This document shows, piece by piece, positions 61,801 to 64,000 of a DNA stretch of 64,000 nt; position 1 is the first letter of the stretch; each line of letters opens with the position of its first letter. Source of the stretch: Bradyrhizobium sp. CCBAU 53338 (GTDB lineage: Bacteria > Pseudomonadota > Alphaproteobacteria > Rhizobiales > Xanthobacteraceae). Below the pieces are notes generated by a model. The model was not told the DNA's origin. It saw only the letters and a program-made list of their open reading frames with translations, and did no database searches. The stretch spans positions 2,728,001 to 2,792,000 of the forward strand of contig NZ_CP030048.1 in the NCBI RefSeq assembly GCF_015291665.1. Direction: 5' to 3'. The translations under genes were made by a program, and so were the position numbers.

Positions 61801-64000
61801 CTTTGTCGGTAATGGCGCGGTGGTCAGCGGCAGTGGTCTGAACGTCGGTGCCGTCGTGGCCGATCGGCAGATCGACGCGCCGGTGATCACCGTACCGGTG
61901 GTCGACACCACGCACGATACGCTCTTCGTTGGTCTCAATGCCGGTCTCGCGAACGGCGATCAAGTCCAGTATGTCGGGCTCGGCGGCTTCGGCCTAACCC
62001 CCTTGGTCACGACCTATTACGTGCATGTCAACGGCGACGGCACCATCAAGCTTTACGACACCAACAAGGCGGATGCCGAAGACGGCGGCGCCACCGGCCT
62101 GGTGGATCTCAGTTCCGGCGCCCTGTCATCATCGGGCAACCAGCTCTGGAAATACATCGGGGGCGTCCCGACCCCGATCGGTGCGATTGATTTCGATCCG
62201 ACCGGCAACATCACCGAGCTCAATCTCGGCCCCGACGAGACCCTGCGCACCGGCGACCGTGTCAAATATGATGCCAACGGCGGTTCACCACTCGGTGGTT
62301 TGAGCGACAACACCACGTACTTCATCATCGACCTGACCGGCGGTCACTACCAGCTCGCGGCGTCGCTGGGCGATGCCTACGACGGAAAGGCGATTACGCT
62401 GAGCGGCGCTGCGCCCGCCGGCCAGAAGCTGCACGATCTCACCCACTCTTCGCGTGCCGACGCAACGTCGGGCGCCAGCGGTGGTAATATCGGCGTCGGC
62501 ATTTCGGCCGCAATCAACATCGTGAACAACGACACGCAGGCGGTGGTTGGCCTTACCCCGGGCGTGGATTTGTCCGGTTCGGCGACCGTGACGACGACCG
62601 GAGGCAATTCTTCGGTCTCGGCCGCCGGCGACGAGTCGAATTTGGCAACCGCCAGACCGCACGGCGACACCGAAGGCGAGAAAGCAGGCGTCGGTGCCTC
62701 GATCGGGATCAATGTGCTCACCAATACCGTCAATGCACAGATCACCGACGGGTCGTCGTGGTCCGGTTCAGTCGGGACTTTCACGGTTTCGGCCGACTCC
62801 GGAGATACGGCATTCACCCATGGCGAGAACGGTGCAGCGTCCTCTGGCGGGACCGGGGTAGGTATCGGCGTTGGCGTGCTGGTCGCCGACGAAAAGGCAA
62901 CTGCGTATGTCGGCACTGGCGGACTGTTGTCTGCGAACGGTGACGTTGCGGTTACCGCATCGAACGATGCAGATTTCAACACCGAAACAGACGCCAAGGC
63001 AGCCGGCAAGAGCGTCGGCGTCGGCGCGTCGGTCTCAATTGCCTGGGTTACCGAGAAGGTCAGCGCCGAACTCGCCCGTAGCGTCAATACGACTGCGGGT
63101 GCGGCGACCGTTTCCTCCGATTCGACGGTCAAGAGCGAGGCCAAGGCCCTCGCGTCCGTCTCAGGGGCGAAGGACTCGGATGACAATGCCGATACGAAGG
63201 CCGACGGCCAGGTGAACGGCAGCAGCTCGAACACAAACAGCAAGGGCATCTCGCTGCCAACGGCCAGCGGCGGCGCTTCAGGCGGAAATTCGTCGGCTTC
63301 CTCCGAGGGCGGTACCAACAACAGCGGCGTCGGCATCGCCGCCTCTATCGCGGTCAACCGGATCCTCGCCGATAACACCGCGCAAGTCACCCACGGAGCC
63401 GACATCACGGCACAGGGCGCTGTGACGATCTCTGCTCAGGCCGAATATGACGGCAGTGCCAAGGCGATCGGCACCGGCGTCGCGTTGAACAGCGACGATC
63501 ACATCGCGGCCGGCGTCAGCGTCAACTGGCTCGGGGCGACAAACAAGGCGCTGGTCGGGGGCGGCTCGGTCATCATCAGTCATGATGCGGTCGCGGGTAT
63601 CACGATCCAGGCGATCACGCCGAGCGGCGAGACCGACGATTTTGTCGCATGGGGTGCGGCGGCCGCAGGCGGCAAGGGTGGCATGAGCATCGCCGGCTCG
63701 GTGGCGATCAACATCGTCGACCATTTCGACACCGAGGCATCGACGGCAAGCACCTCGCACCTCGAGTCCGACGGCGGGATCACGGTCAATGGAACTGCCG
63801 TTCTCGGGCCGCAGACGTTGGCGGCTGCAGGTGCGTTCTCCAAGGATAAGGGGGCGTTCGGTGCTGCAATCAATGTGACGCTGCTGCATGCCTCGACGAC
63901 GGCAGCAATCGGTGGTGACGCGGATGCCGCCGGTGCCATTTCGGTCAAGGCCGAGAGTCACATGGTGCCAACCGAAATCGACCTGCCATTGATACAGCCG
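58886..64000 (+). CDS. Giant LEPR-XLL domain surface protein (3' end beyond window)
   Basis: An open frame of 1705 codons reaching the right edge without a stop. The N-terminus is basic and helical (about 1-53) and leads into the LEPR-XLL motif, FTLEAIEPRLLLSADITYGG at about 53-72, a marker of very large cell-surface proteins. The rest is Gly/Ser/Ala/Thr/Asp-rich beta-repeat sequence in which a motif of the form GVGISLALSIVNDDSQA / GVGASIGINVLTNTVNA recurs about every 70-110 residues, suggesting a long beta-solenoid. The ATG at 58886 has GGAG about 8 nt upstream. There is no signal peptide. It is likely another substrate of the type I exporter upstream. Several long minus-strand frames across it are shadows. 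Confidence 0.88.
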   Translation, partial: MGIAWRWNKEAHKRSAFESLLDKVIREILPGRDSRKRRIGGAARPAAKPRRQNFTLEAIEPRLLLSADITYGGVLNTHTDFTLKAEAGSFNLYDNATASVIGSKSIVAGGDNSVTIDRGGGDDIYGDTIHLDLKSFETANAAIGGHLLSINFTGGDQRLFQDTVSLDAASAATVGFGLNVTSDSAISSGAHASFAGELSLKSEATAVSDAIVGQGILSNANSAITLSGANLSASGKVSLTAHSALNVTADGTTKGNADDPDLSGEITGKIADAINDNLGDKIHLVSLVTSFSSAKIDVGDSVLSATNGDLVLNATVDGTLTASSANNNSFKITIVAGDADPEVLIHGASTNVSASGKIDATAKSSVTINASAVPTDNADASKDAAVAVTAFESRAKLAVSDSAVVNAMGGAATLQASSELDATTTADGSAGTAGAGVAVSVVFGDTVASVDGSTVSGLGVSLQATTDRDITTTANSSVGGSAQSGGGDNASETTLKNNNAQTAGDSGNESISFAGAIAVAVDTGDTKAYLQDGTINAGIDAASIIAASVDVMTTNADGGFTQDSSGGGGGASKAVGVAVAINVATRDDLAYIGGTSTVTGGSLAIEVQALDDKQSVFSAEAISGLGDASSVSFAGSLAINVVLFNHKAYLDNGANVTLVGSPDVTIAAHADIKNVAKATPHEADGVNPGTGIGASVAFNYGEDTTAAYVDDNVLLTGAKGLTLDASSAHEMETEAKNGSAGGTAVTPVIAISVANDDTHATIGSGGLLTVGADGFNLSSTLTNVVRTSAEGDTEADKTGVGISLALSIVNDDSQATTGRNLFTSGGAAAFMSSAISISESSAKASVKGGEDSGSGKKADGKKQDQMNFADTTAKTKTGGSAKGNNGATAPDADTGSGQVDVAGAIAVNIENGSSVASIPDSGHVTATGLITVHSQANVDGHALADGSAVTGSGGTGVGVAVAVNVNNITNQAFVGNGAVVSGSGLNVGAVVADRQIDAPVITVPVVDTTHDTLFVGLNAGLANGDQVQYVGLGGFGLTPLVTTYYVHVNGDGTIKLYDTNKADAEDGGATGLVDLSSGALSSSGNQLWKYIGGVPTPIGAIDFDPTGNITELNLGPDETLRTGDRVKYDANGGSPLGGLSDNTTYFIIDLTGGHYQLAASLGDAYDGKAITLSGAAPAGQKLHDLTHSSRADATSGASGGNIGVGISAAINIVNNDTQAVVGLTPGVDLSGSATVTTTGGNSSVSAAGDESNLATARPHGDTEGEKAGVGASIGINVLTNTVNAQITDGSSWSGSVGTFTVSADSGDTAFTHGENGAASSGGTGVGIGVGVLVADEKATAYVGTGGLLSANGDVAVTASNDADFNTETDAKAAGKSVGVGASVSIAWVTEKVSAELARSVNTTAGAATVSSDSTVKSEAKALASVSGAKDSDDNADTKADGQVNGSSSNTNSKGISLPTASGGASGGNSSASSEGGTNNSGVGIAASIAVNRILADNTAQVTHGADITAQGAVTISAQAEYDGSAKAIGTGVALNSDDHIAAGVSVNWLGATNKALVGGGSVIISHDAVAGITIQAITPSGETDDFVAWGAAAAGGKGGMSIAGSVAINIVDHFDTEASTASTSHLESDGGITVNGTAVLGPQTLAAAGAFSKDKGAFGAAINVTLLHASTTAAIGGDADAAGAISVKAESHMVPTEIDLPLIQP

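Overview
The window looks like chromosome of a Bradyrhizobium-type alphaproteobacterium (Nitrobacteraceae). The reasons are GC-rich coding DNA, the flagellar order flgB-flgC-fliE-fliQ-fliR-flhB followed directly by a CckA-type hybrid kinase, a dispersed inverted repeat of the kind common in that group, and families such as DUF6321, WHG-type TetR and LEPR-XLL. The assignment is by pattern recognition, not by search. No rRNA, tRNA, CRISPR array or insertion sequence was seen.

Left part (1-13.5 kb): a flagellar export and basal-body cluster. A FliO-like gene runs off the left edge on the minus strand. flgB, flgC, fliE, fliQ, fliR, flhB and then cckA lie on the plus strand. Next come a Tim44-domain membrane protein with a textbook terminator, a glutathione S-transferase, an isoprenylcysteine methyltransferase-like protein, two small hypotheticals and a class I fumarase. 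An exact CtrA-type box (TTAA-N7-TTAA) lies upstream of flgB.

Middle part (13.2-22.2 kb): a minus-strand group encodes a carotenoid/stilbene-cleaving oxygenase, a MAPEG protein, a membrane protein and a YciB/IspZ protein, with a divergent TetR regulator. Four copies of one 19-bp operator occur as two pairs with about 52-53 bp between centres, one pair ahead of each transcription unit. Beyond it are a Lys/Arg-rich DUF6321 protein beside a SET-domain methyltransferase, and several small hypothetical genes including a ParB/Srx-fold protein.

Right part (22.2-64 kb): an exported-giant-protein island. It holds a 6104-residue RTX adhesin (FecR-like domain, propeller, twelve exact 315-bp Ig-like repeats, beta-solenoid, RTX), a 1907-residue SdrD_B-type protein with nine 318-bp repeats, a subtilisin with P-domain and RTX tail, a type I secretion ABC transporter and HlyD adaptor, a lipoprotein, and the start of a giant LEPR-XLL protein that leaves the window after 1705 codons. 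No TolC-like gene is present, so the outer-membrane channel must be encoded elsewhere.

Exact CtrA-type boxes also lie just upstream of the 6104-residue adhesin and upstream of the LEPR-XLL unit. With cckA in the same window, this suggests that cell-cycle/polarity control couples motility to display of giant surface proteins. That link is inference and testable.
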